DNA from: Cytobacillus sp. NCCP-133
GTDB lineage: Bacteria; Bacillota; Bacilli; Bacillales; Cytobacillaceae
NCBI RefSeq assembly: GCF_026011715.1
Contig: NZ_BRVM01000009.1
Span: 62,001 to 126,000, forward strand
Direction of reading: 5' to 3'
Length of the DNA stretch: 64,000 nucleotides
The position numbers were made by a program, and so were the translations under genes. Shown one piece after another: positions 34,734 to 44,047 of the stretch; within the stretch, counting starts at the first letter, position 1; the number at the start of each line of letters is the position of its first letter. The notes beneath the pieces were generated by a model. It did not search any database, was not told the origin of the DNA, and was given only the letters and a program-made list of their open reading frames with translations.

Positions 34734-35930
34734 TTAAACTTTCTCTGTTTCAGAGGAAAACTGATAATCATAGCAAACATGGTAGAGCTCTTCCAGTTCG
34801 CTCTGGTCCGGCACTCTTGGATTGTTGCCCGGGCTGCCGCTGTCAATTGCATCCGTAGCCATTTTTCCAACAGCATTCTTAAACGCTTCCTCGTCAATTC
34901 CCCATCCTCTTAAGTTAGGAATATTTAATTTCAGGCACAAATTTTTAACAGATTGCACCGCAATCTCTGCCGCTTCCTTGTTGGAAAGGTTTTCATTTTC
35001 AGGCTGAAAAATTCGGCCGATATCCGCCAGGCGATCCACACAAGCTTCCTGGCTGAATTCCAGAACAGCCGGCAAAAGCATGGCATTTGAGATTCCATGC
35101 GGCACATGGAATAAGGCTCCAATCGGACGGCTCATGCCGTGGACAAGGCATACGGATGCGTTTGAAAACGCCATGCCAGCCTGAAGGGATCCAAGGCTCA
35201 TGGCCTCACGGGCATCGACATTTTCACCGTCATTGTAAGCGGTTAAAATATGGTTCACAATCAATTTCATAGCCGAAATGGCCATTGTGTCTGTCATCGG
35301 ATGCGCTTTTTTGGATAAATAAGCTTCAACCGCATGGCTCAGCGCGTCTACACCTGTTGCGGATGTGACAGTCTTCGGCGAAGAAATGGTCAGCAGCGGA
35401 TCCACAATCGCTACGCTTGGCATGAAGGCTGGCTGCTTAATCATCATTTTGACATCATTGGTTGAGTTCGTAATAACGGTTACATCCGTCGCCTCAGAGC
35501 CAGTGCCTGCCGTCGTCGGTATGGCAATGTGAGGAACCGGTGCCTGCTGGGCTAGCTTCTTTCCGCCCATATAGTCGCCGATATATCCGCCGTTTGTCGC
35601 AAGCACCGCGATGGCCTTTGCCGTATCGATGCAGCTTCCGCCTCCTACAGAGATAACCAGGTCACATCGCTCTTTTTGAAAAAGCTCCAATGCTTCTGCT
35701 ACATACTCGTCAGTCGGCTCGGATGCTACCCCAAGATAAACCTCGCTTAGAACGCCAGCTTCCTGAAGATAGGTTCTGCATTCGCTTACATACCCAAGCT
35801 GGTCCATCACTTTATCACTGATCATTAAGGCCTTTTTCCCTCTTAACGCCGCTTCAGGCCCAACCTTTTCTAAAGAGCCTCTTCCATAAAAAATTGCTTC
35901 CGGCACACGGAAAACTGCTGGTTTCTCCAT
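34734..35930 (-). CDS. Iron-containing alcohol dehydrogenase
   Basis: Group III Fe2+/Zn2+-dependent, NAD-linked dehydrogenase, 398 aa from ATG 35930 (GGGGTGGAATGTTCA upstream). NAD site VISVGGGSCIDTAKAIA; TTAGTGSEAT; metal ligands in VDALSHAVEAYLSKKAHP and the HGMSRPIGALFHVPHGISNAMLLP histidines. With GntP and MmsA the logical substrate is a 3-hydroxyacid such as 3-hydroxypropionate or 3-hydroxyisobutyrate, giving the semialdehyde used by MmsA. That assignment is inference. Its promoter is sigma-54 type. Confidence 0.9.
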   Translation of the reverse strand: MEKPAVFRVPEAIFYGRGSLEKVGPEAALRGKKALMISDKVMDQLGYVSECRTYLQEAGVLSEVYLGVASEPTDEYVAEALELFQKERCDLVISVGGGSCIDTAKAIAVLATNGGYIGDYMGGKKLAQQAPVPHIAIPTTAGTGSEATDVTVITNSTNDVKMMIKQPAFMPSVAIVDPLLTISSPKTVTSATGVDALSHAVEAYLSKKAHPMTDTMAISAMKLIVNHILTAYNDGENVDAREAMSLGSLQAGMAFSNASVCLVHGMSRPIGALFHVPHGISNAMLLPAVLEFSQEACVDRLADIGRIFQPENENLSNKEAAEIAVQSVKNLCLKLNIPNLRGWGIDEEAFKNAVGKMATDAIDSGSPGNNPRVPDQSELEELYHVCYDYQFSSETEKV

Positions 35931-35976
35931 TGAACATTCCACCCCTTTTATTCTGTTACTGCTACACTTATATGTT

Positions 35977-35992
35977 TGCAAGGAGCGTGCCA
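35977..35992 (-). promoter_or_regulatory. Sigma-54 (-24/-12) promoter of the Fe-ADH operon
   Basis: Minus strand TGGCAC-GCTCC-TTGCA, perfect consensus match, 47 nt before the start codon. Confidence 0.9.
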
Positions 35993-36034
35993 ACTTTGAA
36001 ATCCAGTAAAATCAGTGTTTGTTGTCTGCAAAAG

Positions 36035-36052
36035 TGTAGTTATTTCACTACA
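36035..36052 (-). promoter_or_regulatory. Activator site of the Fe-ADH operon (TGTAGT-N6-ACTACA)
   Basis: Perfect inverted repeat TGTAGTTATTTCACTACA. Further half sites (CTACAGTTGTAG at 36048-36059, CACTACACTACA at 36077-36088) follow toward the activator gene. Located about 45-100 bp before the -24 box. Confidence 0.75.
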
Positions 36053-36089
36053 GTTGTAGATTTTTTATAGCGAAACCACTACACTACAT

Positions 36090-37898
36090 TTACGAAATGC
36101 CATGCTTTCTCAGCTTCTGATAAAGGGTTGTCCGATGGATGCCCAGCAAATCGGCGGCCTTGGATTTATTCCCGCCGGCCTTTCTTAGAGCATGAAGAAT
36201 CAATTCCGATTCTCTTTGGTTGCCCAGTAACTTGGCTTCTTCGATGGATCCGGCTGCGGATGGCGCTTTCTTTCCTTTTTTAACGGAAGGGCCCGCCCCC
36301 TTCAGCATATCCGGCAAATGCCGATAATCAATGACCTTCCCGTCCACCAGTGTCACAAGCTGCTCCACCGTATTCACCATTTCACGGATATTCCCTCGCC
36401 ACGGGTGATGGACAAAAGCATTTACCGCCTCAGATGTAAATAGTTTTCCAGGTATCTTGTACCGATCACAAATTTCTCTCAGATAATGGACCAGCAGGAC
36501 GGGGATGTCTTTTTTCCGTTCACGGAGCGGCGGAATGTGAAGCTGGATGATGTTCAGCCGGTAATACAGATCCTCACGGAATTCCCCATCCTCGATCATT
36601 TGCTTAAGGTCACGGTTTGTCGCTGCGATGACTCTGACATTAATTTGATATTTTTTCACACTGCCGACTCGTTCTGCTTCTTTTTCCTGAAGGACCCGCA
36701 GCAGCTTGGTTTGCATGACTAGGGGCATCTCTCCGATTTCATCGAGAAAAATGGTGCCATTGTCGGCCAGTTCGAATTTCCCCGGCTTGCCGCCTTTTTT
36801 CGCGCCAGTGAATGCTCCTTCTTCATAGCCAAACAGCTCGGACTCGAATAAATGCTCTGGGATCGCCCCGCAGTTTACACTGATGAACGGACCCGTAGAA
36901 AAGGGGCTGAGATGGTGAATGCTTTTGGCGAACATCTCTTTGCCTGTTCCGCTTTCGCCCGTAATCAGGACAGTAGCCGCCGTTCTTGCTGCCTTCCGGG
37001 CCAGCCGCTTCACCTCTGTAATTCCCTCGCTTGTCCCAATGATCTGATCAAGCGTAACCCGGCTGTCGCTCTCTTTTTTCTTTGTAAAAAGATCAGGATT
37101 TGCGGTTTGATTTTCCTGCAGCTTTTCATAGATTTTATAAACCTCTGTGACCCCTTCAAAAATCAGCATCCCGATCGCGCCGACAATCCGGTCTTCCTTC
37201 CAGATCGGAATCCGGTGCACCACCATATCATGGCCCTGGATATTTTGAAGAACCCCGCGTTCTGCCATGCCAGTCTTCACCGTTTCATGGAGATGAGTGT
37301 TATCAATCACCTCTGTTACATGCCGTCCAATTGCATCCTCCCGCTTAATTCCGGTAAAACGGCTATACGCCTCATTAAATTCCTGCAGGATGCCATTTTC
37401 ATCGACAACAGCAATGCCCTCATAGGCACTTTCCAAAATGGCGCCAAGAGCACCGGTGGAATTATGCTGCTGCTTCAGCTTGTAAATATACTTGGAAAGC
37501 CCATCAAGGATATCCCTCGCTGTCAGGATGCCAAGCAGCTTTCCATCCTCCCCCATAACCGGCAGCTGATCATACGGAAGCGAAAACACATCAAGAATGG
37601 AATCATCCGGCCTGATGGCAGCCAGATTTGCCTTAGGTATGCTGCCGATCAGATCGTCTCCTTGATTGCCCTGTGCAAAATAGTTTATGAGCTTTCTCGA
37701 CGTAATCATCCCAATCAGCCGATTGGTCTCATCCACCACCGGCAAACTGTCAAGGTGCAGCTGCACCATCATTTGAGAAGCCTCCCTTAATGTCTGCCCC
37801 GGCTGAATGCAATAAGGGCTGGGTGTCATCCAGTTCTTCACATGAAAGAGTTCATCGCTATGCAGTTCTTGATTCTTATCAGATACAGCTTGAGACAA
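36090..37898 (-). CDS. CBS-PAS sigma-54-dependent activator
   Basis: Enhancer-binding protein of about 602 aa. Order: two CBS domains (about 25-145, MTPSPYCIQPGQTLREASQMM and SILDVFSLPYDQLPVMGED), a PAS domain (about 160-260), AAA+ (about 290-520: GESGTGKEMF, LFGYEEGAFTGAKKG with an intact GAFTGA, GTIFLDEIGEM) and a Fis HTH (about 560-600). CBS pairs often bind adenine nucleotides, so it may read energy state as well as a ligand. I prefer TTG 37898, six nt after GGAGGGG; an ATG at 37913 in frame has no site. Placed directly before its probable target operon. Confidence 0.92.
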   Translation of the reverse strand: MSQAVSDKNQELHSDELFHVKNWMTPSPYCIQPGQTLREASQMMVQLHLDSLPVVDETNRLIGMITSRKLINYFAQGNQGDDLIGSIPKANLAAIRPDDSILDVFSLPYDQLPVMGEDGKLLGILTARDILDGLSKYIYKLKQQHNSTGALGAILESAYEGIAVVDENGILQEFNEAYSRFTGIKREDAIGRHVTEVIDNTHLHETVKTGMAERGVLQNIQGHDMVVHRIPIWKEDRIVGAIGMLIFEGVTEVYKIYEKLQENQTANPDLFTKKKESDSRVTLDQIIGTSEGITEVKRLARKAARTAATVLITGESGTGKEMFAKSIHHLSPFSTGPFISVNCGAIPEHLFESELFGYEEGAFTGAKKGGKPGKFELADNGTIFLDEIGEMPLVMQTKLLRVLQEKEAERVGSVKKYQINVRVIAATNRDLKQMIEDGEFREDLYYRLNIIQLHIPPLRERKKDIPVLLVHYLREICDRYKIPGKLFTSEAVNAFVHHPWRGNIREMVNTVEQLVTLVDGKVIDYRHLPDMLKGAGPSVKKGKKAPSAAGSIEEAKLLGNQRESELILHALRKAGGNKSKAADLLGIHRTTLYQKLRKHGIS

Positions 37899-37997
37899 GT
37901 CGGACCCCTCCATCAGTCTTAATTTTCTAAATTATAACACTTCTTAAGAACGGCAAAAACTAGCGGTTGTTGACAGATTCGAAAACCGGATGTGTTG

Positions 37998-38176
37998 CGG
38001 CCAATTGTGAACTTTGCAAATAGAACATCGAAACCTGCAAATAGGGAGCGTAATTTTGCAAATAGGGAGCGTAATTTTGCAAATAGGGAGCGTAATTTTG
38101 CAAATAGACTGTGGGAACCTGCAAATAGAATGACCTATTTTGCAAATAGAACCGGAAAACCTGCAAATAGACCACT
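37998..38176 (+). repeat. 21-nt periodic intergenic array, locus 2 (TTGCAAATAG family)
   Basis: Leader CCAATTGTGAACT (38001-38013) then eight units starting at 38014, 38035, 38056, 38077, 38098, 38119, 38140 and 38161. The three units from 38035 are identical (spacer GGAGCGTAATT), a recent duplication. An open frame on the minus strand through it just repeats YLQNYAP and is an artefact of the 21-nt period. Confidence 0.9.
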
Positions 38177-38205
38177 CCGAACAACGAATGCCATCAAATT
38201 TATAA

Positions 38206-38240
38206 AAAGAAAGACAGAGAGCACTCCCCTCTGTCTTTCC
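38206..38240 (-). terminator. Terminator of the LacI-controlled operon
   Basis: Minus-strand GAAAGACAGAG...CTCTGTCTTTC followed by TTTTTAT, after the permease stop at 38252. Confidence 0.8.
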
Positions 38241-38251
38241 GCCAATACCAT

Positions 38252-39562
38252 TTAGAAAATCGAGAACAGCACAACGGCCAGAATGACACCCAGGATCGGC
38301 ACAACAACTGTCAATGCACCAAATGCAGGGTATGCATCCTTATGGGATTCACCGGCAATCGCACGAATGGTCGTAACAACGTAGCCGCCATGCGGCAGAG
38401 AATCAATAGATCCGGAAGAAATCGCCACAACACGGTGAAGCTCACTTGCATTAACACCCATATCCAGATAATGCGGGGCAAGCAGCGGCAGCGCGATGGA
38501 TTGCCCGCCGGATGCGGATCCAGTCAGGCCGGCAATAACAGATACTGCGAGGGCTCCTCCGATTAATGGGCTTCCCGGAATGCTTGTCATTACATCAACC
38601 GCACTGGCAAATGCAGGTGTCGCTTTGGCCACCCCGCCAAAGCCTACAACGGCAGATGTATTGGCAATCGCGATCAATGCGCCAATCGTTCCTTCAGACG
38701 CGGCTCCCCATACATTGGTAAAGTACTTCCGGTTAAGAATATAAGTTGCAAAGCAGCCGCTCAATAAGGCAATGATCAGGGCTGACTGTGCTAATGAATC
38801 ATGGAAGATAAATGAAATCACTAGCACGACCAAAAGCGGAATCATACTTAACAGAGGGCTTGGCAGATTTTCACGAATCAAGGTAGAATCCGTTTCCCTT
38901 GCCTCAAATTTCTCCCCATTGCGGACAGCTTTATTGATCATCTTCTTAAGCCACCAATAACCAAATGCCATCATAAAGACAGCAACAATGAAGCTGACCT
39001 CCCAGCCTGCATACGGAGAAGTTCCCAGGAACTCAATCGGAATCCAGTTCTGGATTTCCGGTGAACCAGCTGATGTCATGGTAAATGTAGTCGAACCGAA
39101 GGCAAGAGCTGCCGGTATAAACCTTCTTGGCAGGTTAGCTTCCTTAAATAGACTCAATGCCATTGGATAAACGGAAAACGCCACGACAAACAGACTCACG
39201 CCGCCATAGGTTAAGACCGCACAGGCAATCACTACCGCTAAAGCCGCCCGCTTCATGCCAATTTTATCGATAATCCATTTCGACACACTGTCTGCAGCTC
39301 CGCTGTCTTCCATTAACTTTCCGAAAATGGCCCCAAATAAGAACATCAAATACCAGGATGTGATAAATCCGGCAAATCCGTTCATGTAATTCGTTAAAAA
39401 ATTGGCTTCCCCTTCGGCCGCCACCTGCGGAAAAATTGGCAATCCGCTAAATATTGCAACAATAAAAGCTGCAAGAGGGGCAGCAAGCAGCAGGTTCATC
39501 CCTCTCATCGTCAAGTAGATGAGCAGGATTATCCCCCCAAGCAATCCAATCATACTAAGCAT
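38252..39562 (-). CDS. GntP-family hydroxyacid permease (2)
   Basis: Paralogue of the permease at 33369: same signatures SWYLMFLFGAIFGKLMED, ALAFGSTTFTMTSAGSPEIQNWIPIEFLGT, GLTGSASGGQSIALPLLAP, SSGSIDSLPHGGYVVTTIRAIAGESHKDAYP. 436 aa; ATG follows AGGAGGATTCT. It ends the HisD-like/SDR operon and presumably brings in its substrate, a hydroxy acid or a sulfo-/sugar acid. Confidence 0.9.
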   Translation of the reverse strand: MLSMIGLLGGIILLIYLTMRGMNLLLAAPLAAFIVAIFSGLPIFPQVAAEGEANFLTNYMNGFAGFITSWYLMFLFGAIFGKLMEDSGAADSVSKWIIDKIGMKRAALAVVIACAVLTYGGVSLFVVAFSVYPMALSLFKEANLPRRFIPAALAFGSTTFTMTSAGSPEIQNWIPIEFLGTSPYAGWEVSFIVAVFMMAFGYWWLKKMINKAVRNGEKFEARETDSTLIRENLPSPLLSMIPLLVVLVISFIFHDSLAQSALIIALLSGCFATYILNRKYFTNVWGAASEGTIGALIAIANTSAVVGFGGVAKATPAFASAVDVMTSIPGSPLIGGALAVSVIAGLTGSASGGQSIALPLLAPHYLDMGVNASELHRVVAISSGSIDSLPHGGYVVTTIRAIAGESHKDAYPAFGALTVVVPILGVILAVVLFSIF

Positions 39563-39576
39563 AGAATCCTCCTATC

Positions 39577-39862
39577 CGAAAAGCGTAAGGCGCCCGCCTA
39601 TAAGAACGCAGACTAAAACCGCTACGTCCTGTGGCAACGTCTGCATGACCCGCATCCTCGCAAAAGCTGCCGCTTTCGGTCGTGCGGTGCTTATCCTCAA
39701 AAAAAGCTACCGCTTTTTACTTCGTGCCAAAAGATTTGCTGACGAAGCCTTCCTATTCCTGCGGGCCTCAAGCATAAGACAAGCCGGATGAAAGGTTGTA
39801 CTTTAACCTTTTGGACGGATTGGCTTAGACCCGAGAGCCGATGGCGCCTGGAGCTAGACATT
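39577..39862. repeat. Dispersed stem-loop intergenic element, copy 2
   Basis: Starts with GAAAAGCGTAAGGCGCC and ends with GGCGCCTGGAGCTAGACA. It shares long segments with copy 3 at 48309-48500: GTCCTGTGGCAACGTCTGCATG and CCTTTTGGACGGATTGGC..ACCCGAGAGC. It fills the spacer between LacI and GntP genes; I see no gene in it. Confidence 0.75.
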
Positions 39863-39892
39863 AATCAAATTTCAAAGGCACTAAAATCGGAT

Positions 39893-40912
39893 TTATGAAA
39901 ACCCCTTCCTTCTGTCCTTTACGGATCCTCTTTCGACCAAATGCCCTTCTACCCGCTGGATTTCAGGGGCGTCAATGTCCCCGTTAATATGCTCCAGCAG
40001 AAGGCTGATCGAATCATTGACCATTTCATCAATCGGCTGATGCCACGTGGTTAATTCATAGGAAGACCAATCTGACATGGCTACATTGTCAAAGCCCACA
40101 ATGGAAAGATCCTCAGGAATTCGGATTCCCTGTTTTTTCAGATAGTCCATTGCACCAAAAGCGGATATATCATTTGCACAGAAGAGAGCATCTATCCTTT
40201 TATCGCGTTTCAGCAACTTTTCCGCTGCTGCAAATCCTCCTTCATATGAATAAAGACCGTTTTCCGTTAAAAAGGAAGAAATGCCGTGTTCAGCCAAAGC
40301 CTCCCGGAAGCCATTTTTTCGATCAACTGTTGTGGAAGTATTCATCGGTCCGGAGATAAAGGCGAGATTTTCATGTCCCTTTTCTATCAGGTAGTGCCCA
40401 ATCCTTTTCCCGGCAGCAAAGTTATCGCACACAACAGCACTGCTTAAGGAATCGTTCACATATCGGTTAAACAGGACGACCGAGATGCCATTGCGGGTAA
40501 ACTTCTGTACAGTCGATGAGGTCAAAAGTGCATCCGTAATGATGGCTCCCTCCACACTGTACTCAATTAAATGGCTCACTTCATCCTCTTGGATCTCGTT
40601 ATTCTGGGAGTTGATAAACATCACCTTGTACCCTTTTTCGGCCAGCGTGCTGTAAAATTTATCGAGAACTTCCGGATAAAAAGGGTTCTGGATATTCCGC
40701 ATCACAATGCCGATGATGCGGGACTGATTGGTAATCAGGCCCCGCGCAATGGCATTCGGCTGATATCCGAGCTGTTCTGCAGCCTCCAGAATAAGCTTTT
40801 TCTTTTTCGAAGAGATACTTGAATTTTCACTAAAAGCCCTGGACACGCTCGATTGGGAAACACCCGCCAGCCGAGCGACATCCATAGCTGTCACTTTTTT
40901 ATTTTTCAACAC
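39893..40912 (-). CDS. LacI-family transcriptional regulator
   Basis: 339 aa with HTH VTAMDVARLAGVSQSSVSRAFS at the N-terminus and a periplasmic-binding-like effector domain (IGIVMRNIQNPFYPEVLDKF; GFDNVAMSDWSSYELTTWHQP). The GTG start follows AGGAGGAACAT. It lies within the operon it probably controls, between the HisD-like enzyme and the permease; matching palindromic sites (TTGAATACGTATTCAA) occur at 44048 and 42271. The effector is unknown. Confidence 0.9.
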   Translation of the reverse strand: MLKNKKVTAMDVARLAGVSQSSVSRAFSENSSISSKKKKLILEAAEQLGYQPNAIARGLITNQSRIIGIVMRNIQNPFYPEVLDKFYSTLAEKGYKVMFINSQNNEIQEDEVSHLIEYSVEGAIITDALLTSSTVQKFTRNGISVVLFNRYVNDSLSSAVVCDNFAAGKRIGHYLIEKGHENLAFISGPMNTSTTVDRKNGFREALAEHGISSFLTENGLYSYEGGFAAAEKLLKRDKRIDALFCANDISAFGAMDYLKKQGIRIPEDLSIVGFDNVAMSDWSSYELTTWHQPIDEMVNDSISLLLEHINGDIDAPEIQRVEGHLVERGSVKDRRKGFS

Positions 40913-40960
40913 ATGTTCCTCCTGCCTGAATCTAGACAGAGAAATTATAACAGATTTCGA

Positions 40961-42244
40961 TTACTTCACGAGTCTGCTGTAGAGCTTAACGCGAAGATCT
41001 GCCTGCGCCTGGTGGCCTTTAAAGCCTTCAAGGTCGCATAGACGGGATGCATATTCACCGATTTTCGCACTCGCTTCAGGAGTCGTTCTCTGGTAGGTGC
41101 AGGTTTTCAGGAATTTTCCAACCCATAGTCCGCCAGTATAGCGCGCTGCCTTTTTCGTTGGAAGGGTATGGTTTGTTCCAATAACTTTATCCCCGTAAGC
41201 AACATTTGTTTCAGGCCCAAGGAAAAGCGCACCGTAGTTTGTCATGTTTTCAAGGAAGTAGTTTGGATCTTCTGTTAAAACCTCCACATGCTCATAAGCC
41301 AATTGATCCGCTTCCGCAACTGCTTCTTCCAGGCTGTCAACTAGGATGATCGAACCGTAGTCCTTCCATGCAACACCTGCAACATCTGCAGTAGGTAGTG
41401 TTTCCAGCTGGCGCTCGATTTCTTTTACCGTTTCATTCGCTAATTTCTCTGATGTTGTAATCAGACATGCCGGAGAGTTCGGTCCATGCTCTGCCTGTCC
41501 TAAAAGGTCTGTTGCCACCATTTCGGCATCTGCTGTTTCATCCGCAATGACAAGAACCTCAGTTGGGCCGGCAAACAAGTCAATTCCGACTCTGCCGTAC
41601 AGCTGGCGCTTCGCTTCCGCCACAAATGCATTACCTGGTCCTACCAGCATATCAACCGGCTCGAAGGTTTCTGTTCCAAGTGCCATCGCACCCATCGCCT
41701 GGATTCCGCCCAGAATGTAAATTTCGTCAGCGCCGGCAAAATGCATTGCCGCAACGGTTGCAGAAGGAATTTCCCCTTTAATCGGAGGCGTGCAGGCCAT
41801 CACGCGCTTAACGCCCGCTACTTTAGCAGTCAAAACACTCATGTGGGAGGATGCAACCATTGGATAGCGTCCGCCAGGAATGTAGCAGCCGACACTGTTT
41901 ACCGGGATGTTTTTGTGTCCAAGGAACACGCCAGGAAGTGTTTCTACTTCAATGTCCTTTAGTGCTGCTTTTTGATGCTCAGCGAAATTGCGGATCTGCT
42001 CCTGAGCAAATTTGATGTCATTAATTGTTTGTTCAGGTAAAGATGCCACGATCTCCTGAATTTGCTCTTCAGATAATCTGAATTGCTCCGGTGACCACTT
42101 GTCAAACTGCTCGGAAAGCTTGCGGACCTCTGCATCTCCGTTTTCTTCGATGTTTTTTAGAACCTCACTTACCGCTTCTCTTACTTTAACGTCTGCTTCC
42201 TGTACCTCTTGATCGTTCTTGCCTTGTTTTAAGAAAGTTGCCAT
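40961..42244 (-). CDS. HisD-family dehydrogenase (not biosynthetic context)
   Basis: 427 aa from ATG 42244 (CAGGAGTGATATCAAA before it). Histidinol dehydrogenase fold: [36 protein letters not shown], then EHVEV (catalytic Glu-His), [29 protein letters not shown] and [10 protein letters not shown]. It belongs to a catabolic operon without any his gene. HisD-like enzymes also oxidise other primary alcohols to acids, e.g. sulfopropanediol 3-dehydrogenase (HpsN) in sulfonate breakdown, and I suspect such a role. This is not proven by the sequence. Confidence 0.85.
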   Translation of the reverse strand: MATFLKQGKNDQEVQEADVKVREAVSEVLKNIEENGDAEVRKLSEQFDKWSPEQFRLSEEQIQEIVASLPEQTINDIKFAQEQIRNFAEHQKAALKDIEVETLPGVFLGHKNIPVNSVGCYIPGGRYPMVASSHMSVLTAKVAGVKRVMACTPPIKGEIPSATVAAMHFAGADEIYILGGIQAMGAMALGTETFEPVDMLVGPGNAFVAEAKRQLYGRVGIDLFAGPTEVLVIADETADAEMVATDLLGQAEHGPNSPACLITTSEKLANETVKEIERQLETLPTADVAGVAWKDYGSIILVDSLEEAVAEADQLAYEHVEVLTEDPNYFLENMTNYGALFLGPETNVAYGDKVIGTNHTLPTKKAARYTGGLWVGKFLKTCTYQRTTPEASAKIGEYASRLCDLEGFKGHQAQADLRVKLYSRLVK

Positions 42245-42270
42245 TTTGATATCACTCCTGTTTTTTATTT

Positions 42271-42286
42271 TTGAATACGTATGCAA
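42271..42286. promoter_or_regulatory. LacI-type operator, copy 2
   Basis: TTGAATACGTATGCAA, one mismatch from the perfect palindrome at 44048, between the SDR and the HisD-like gene. Suggests a second control point inside the operon. Confidence 0.65.
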
Positions 42287-42300
42287 AAATTGAGAAAAAA

Positions 42301-43062
42301 TTAAATGGCTGTCCAGCCGCCATCTACTTTAATCGTATCACCTGTAATGAACTTGGATAGATTGGAAGAAAGGAATAGTGTGGCAGCAGAAACATCCTCG
42401 GCATCCGCAAGCTTCCCAAGCGGAATTCTGCTGTAAACTTCCTTTTCAAATTCCTTATCCTCGAACATCCTGGCTGTCAGTTCTGTCTCGATGAAGGTTG
42501 GAGCCACTGCGTTGACATTGATGCCATGCGAAGCCCATTCAACTGCAAGCGCTTTTGTCAGCTGCACCATGCCGCCCTTGCTTGCACAATAAGCTGCCCG
42601 TTTGTAGTAGCCGACAAAGGCCATCTGGGAAGCAATATTGACAATCTTGCCGGATTGATTGGGAATCATATATTCGGCAGCTTTCTGGCTGCAGAAAAAC
42701 GCTGCCTTCAAGTTGGTATCGAGCGTGAGATCCCAATCCTCTTCTGTTACTTCCATAGCAGGCTTAGCCCTGTTAATCCCTGCGTTATTGACCAGCACAT
42801 CGAGAGAGCCCATATAATCGACTGCTGCTTCTGTCATTCTTTTAATCTCTGAAACACTGTTCAAATCAGCTGAAACATAGAAGCTACTGCTATTTATTTT
42901 TTTAAGCTCCTCGGCTGTTTGCTGGAGAGCTTCTTTGTTTCTCCCCACAATCACAACCTTCGCTCCATTTTCGGCAAAGGAAAGGGCGATATCCCTTCCA
43001 ATTCCTTTGCTTCCGCCCGTCACGATCACCGATTTATTCTCAAGGCCGGGAAAGTTCTTCAT
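42301..43062 (-). CDS. Short-chain dehydrogenase/reductase in HisD-like operon
   Basis: 253 aa classical [51 protein letters not shown] (S, Y-x-x-x-K), [10 protein letters not shown]. The ATG follows GGAGGAATGGT. Same transcript as the upstream 3-hydroxyacyl-type dehydrogenase (21 nt) and the HisD-like gene. Probably converts a secondary hydroxyl of the operon substrate. Confidence 0.88.
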   Translation of the reverse strand: MKNFPGLENKSVIVTGGSKGIGRDIALSFAENGAKVVIVGRNKEALQQTAEELKKINSSSFYVSADLNSVSEIKRMTEAAVDYMGSLDVLVNNAGINRAKPAMEVTEEDWDLTLDTNLKAAFFCSQKAAEYMIPNQSGKIVNIASQMAFVGYYKRAAYCASKGGMVQLTKALAVEWASHGINVNAVAPTFIETELTARMFEDKEFEKEVYSRIPLGKLADAEDVSAATLFLSSNLSKFITGDTIKVDGGWTAI

Positions 43063-43083
43063 ACCATTCCTCCATCAGCTTTA

Positions 43084-44016
43084 TTAGATTCCTAGATCCT
43101 TCTTTAAAAAGCGGATTAGCTCAGCTTCCCTTTTCTGATTGTACTCCCTTGAAAAATCCCCGTTCCAATCGTAGTATCCTTCACCCGTTTTATCACCGAG
43201 CTTCTTTTTTGCTACAAGGTTCTTTAATGTCGGCAAGGATCCCTCTGCATTGGATAAATGCTGGAATAGATAATCCGAGATGGCCGAAAAGACATCCAAT
43301 CCGCCCATATCGGCCGTCATCAATGGCCCTGAAACAGGCAGCCTCCGTCCAATACCGTAAGTGACTGCATCATCAATATCCTCTTTGCTTGCGATGCCTT
43401 CCTCCAGAAGATACTGGGCTTCGCGGAAAAGCGCGTACTGAAGGCGGTTGCCGACAAAACCGGGCACCTCTTTTTTCACTTCGATCGGCTTTTTCTTCAT
43501 TTGCTTTAAAAGCTGAAAGGACCTTTCCACTGCCTCATCCCCAGTCTTCTCACCCCGTACGACCTCTACAAGAGGAATCAGATGGGCCGGATTCCAGAAG
43601 TGTGTCACCACTGTCCGTTCCGGATGCGCAGTTTCTGAAGCAATCTCTGTTGGACTAAGGCCGGAAGTATTGCTGGCAAGAATGACATCCGGACCGCAAA
43701 TAACGCCAAGACGCTTAAATAATTCAATTTTTAATTGAATATTCTCCGGTACAGCTTCGATCACGAAAGTTGCACCCTGGACCGCTTCTTCAACCGAAGT
43801 AGTCATTTTGATGTTACCCTGGATTTGGCCAGCCTCCGAATCAGATAAAATACCGTTATCGAGCATAACCTCCAGCTTCTTCAGCATATTGGTCCAGCCC
43901 TGTTCAAGATCGGCGTCACTGATGCCCTGCATCTTCACACTCAATCCGGCCCATGCCGCATTAAGCGCGATCGAATGCCCCATCGTGCCGCACCCAAGCA
44001 CAGCGATTCTCTCCAA
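43084..44016 (-). CDS. 3-hydroxyacyl-CoA dehydrogenase-family oxidoreductase
   Basis: 310 aa, NAD-binding GCGTMGHSIALNAAWAGLSVKM at the N-terminus, catalytic region ASNTSGLSPTEIA, THFWNPAHLIPLVEVV (HFWNPA with the catalytic His) and GFVGNRLQYALFREAQYL. This variant (HFWNPAHLIPLVEV) is that of carnitine/L-gulonate-type dehydrogenases rather than of fatty acid oxidation. TTG start (GGTGGCTAA ahead). First gene of the operon, directly after the operator-promoter region. Confidence 0.87.
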   Translation of the reverse strand: MERIAVLGCGTMGHSIALNAAWAGLSVKMQGISDADLEQGWTNMLKKLEVMLDNGILSDSEAGQIQGNIKMTTSVEEAVQGATFVIEAVPENIQLKIELFKRLGVICGPDVILASNTSGLSPTEIASETAHPERTVVTHFWNPAHLIPLVEVVRGEKTGDEAVERSFQLLKQMKKKPIEVKKEVPGFVGNRLQYALFREAQYLLEEGIASKEDIDDAVTYGIGRRLPVSGPLMTADMGGLDVFSAISDYLFQHLSNAEGSLPTLKNLVAKKKLGDKTGEGYYDWNGDFSREYNQKREAELIRFLKKDLGI

Positions 44017-44047
44017 TTAGCCACCAACTTTCTGAAATTTCTACTTT

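Noticed and set aside
36852-37790. 312-codon plus-strand open frame
   Set aside because: Antisense shadow of the CBS-PAS activator; Cys/His-rich unnatural composition and no ribosome site.
37960-38184. 74-codon minus-strand open frame with repeating YLQNYAP
   Set aside because: It is produced by the 21-nt repeat period (a multiple of three) and has no ribosome site.
40961-42244. Histidine biosynthesis role for the HisD homologue
   Set aside because: No his genes around it; the operon has a catabolic make-up with a permease and a LacI regulator.
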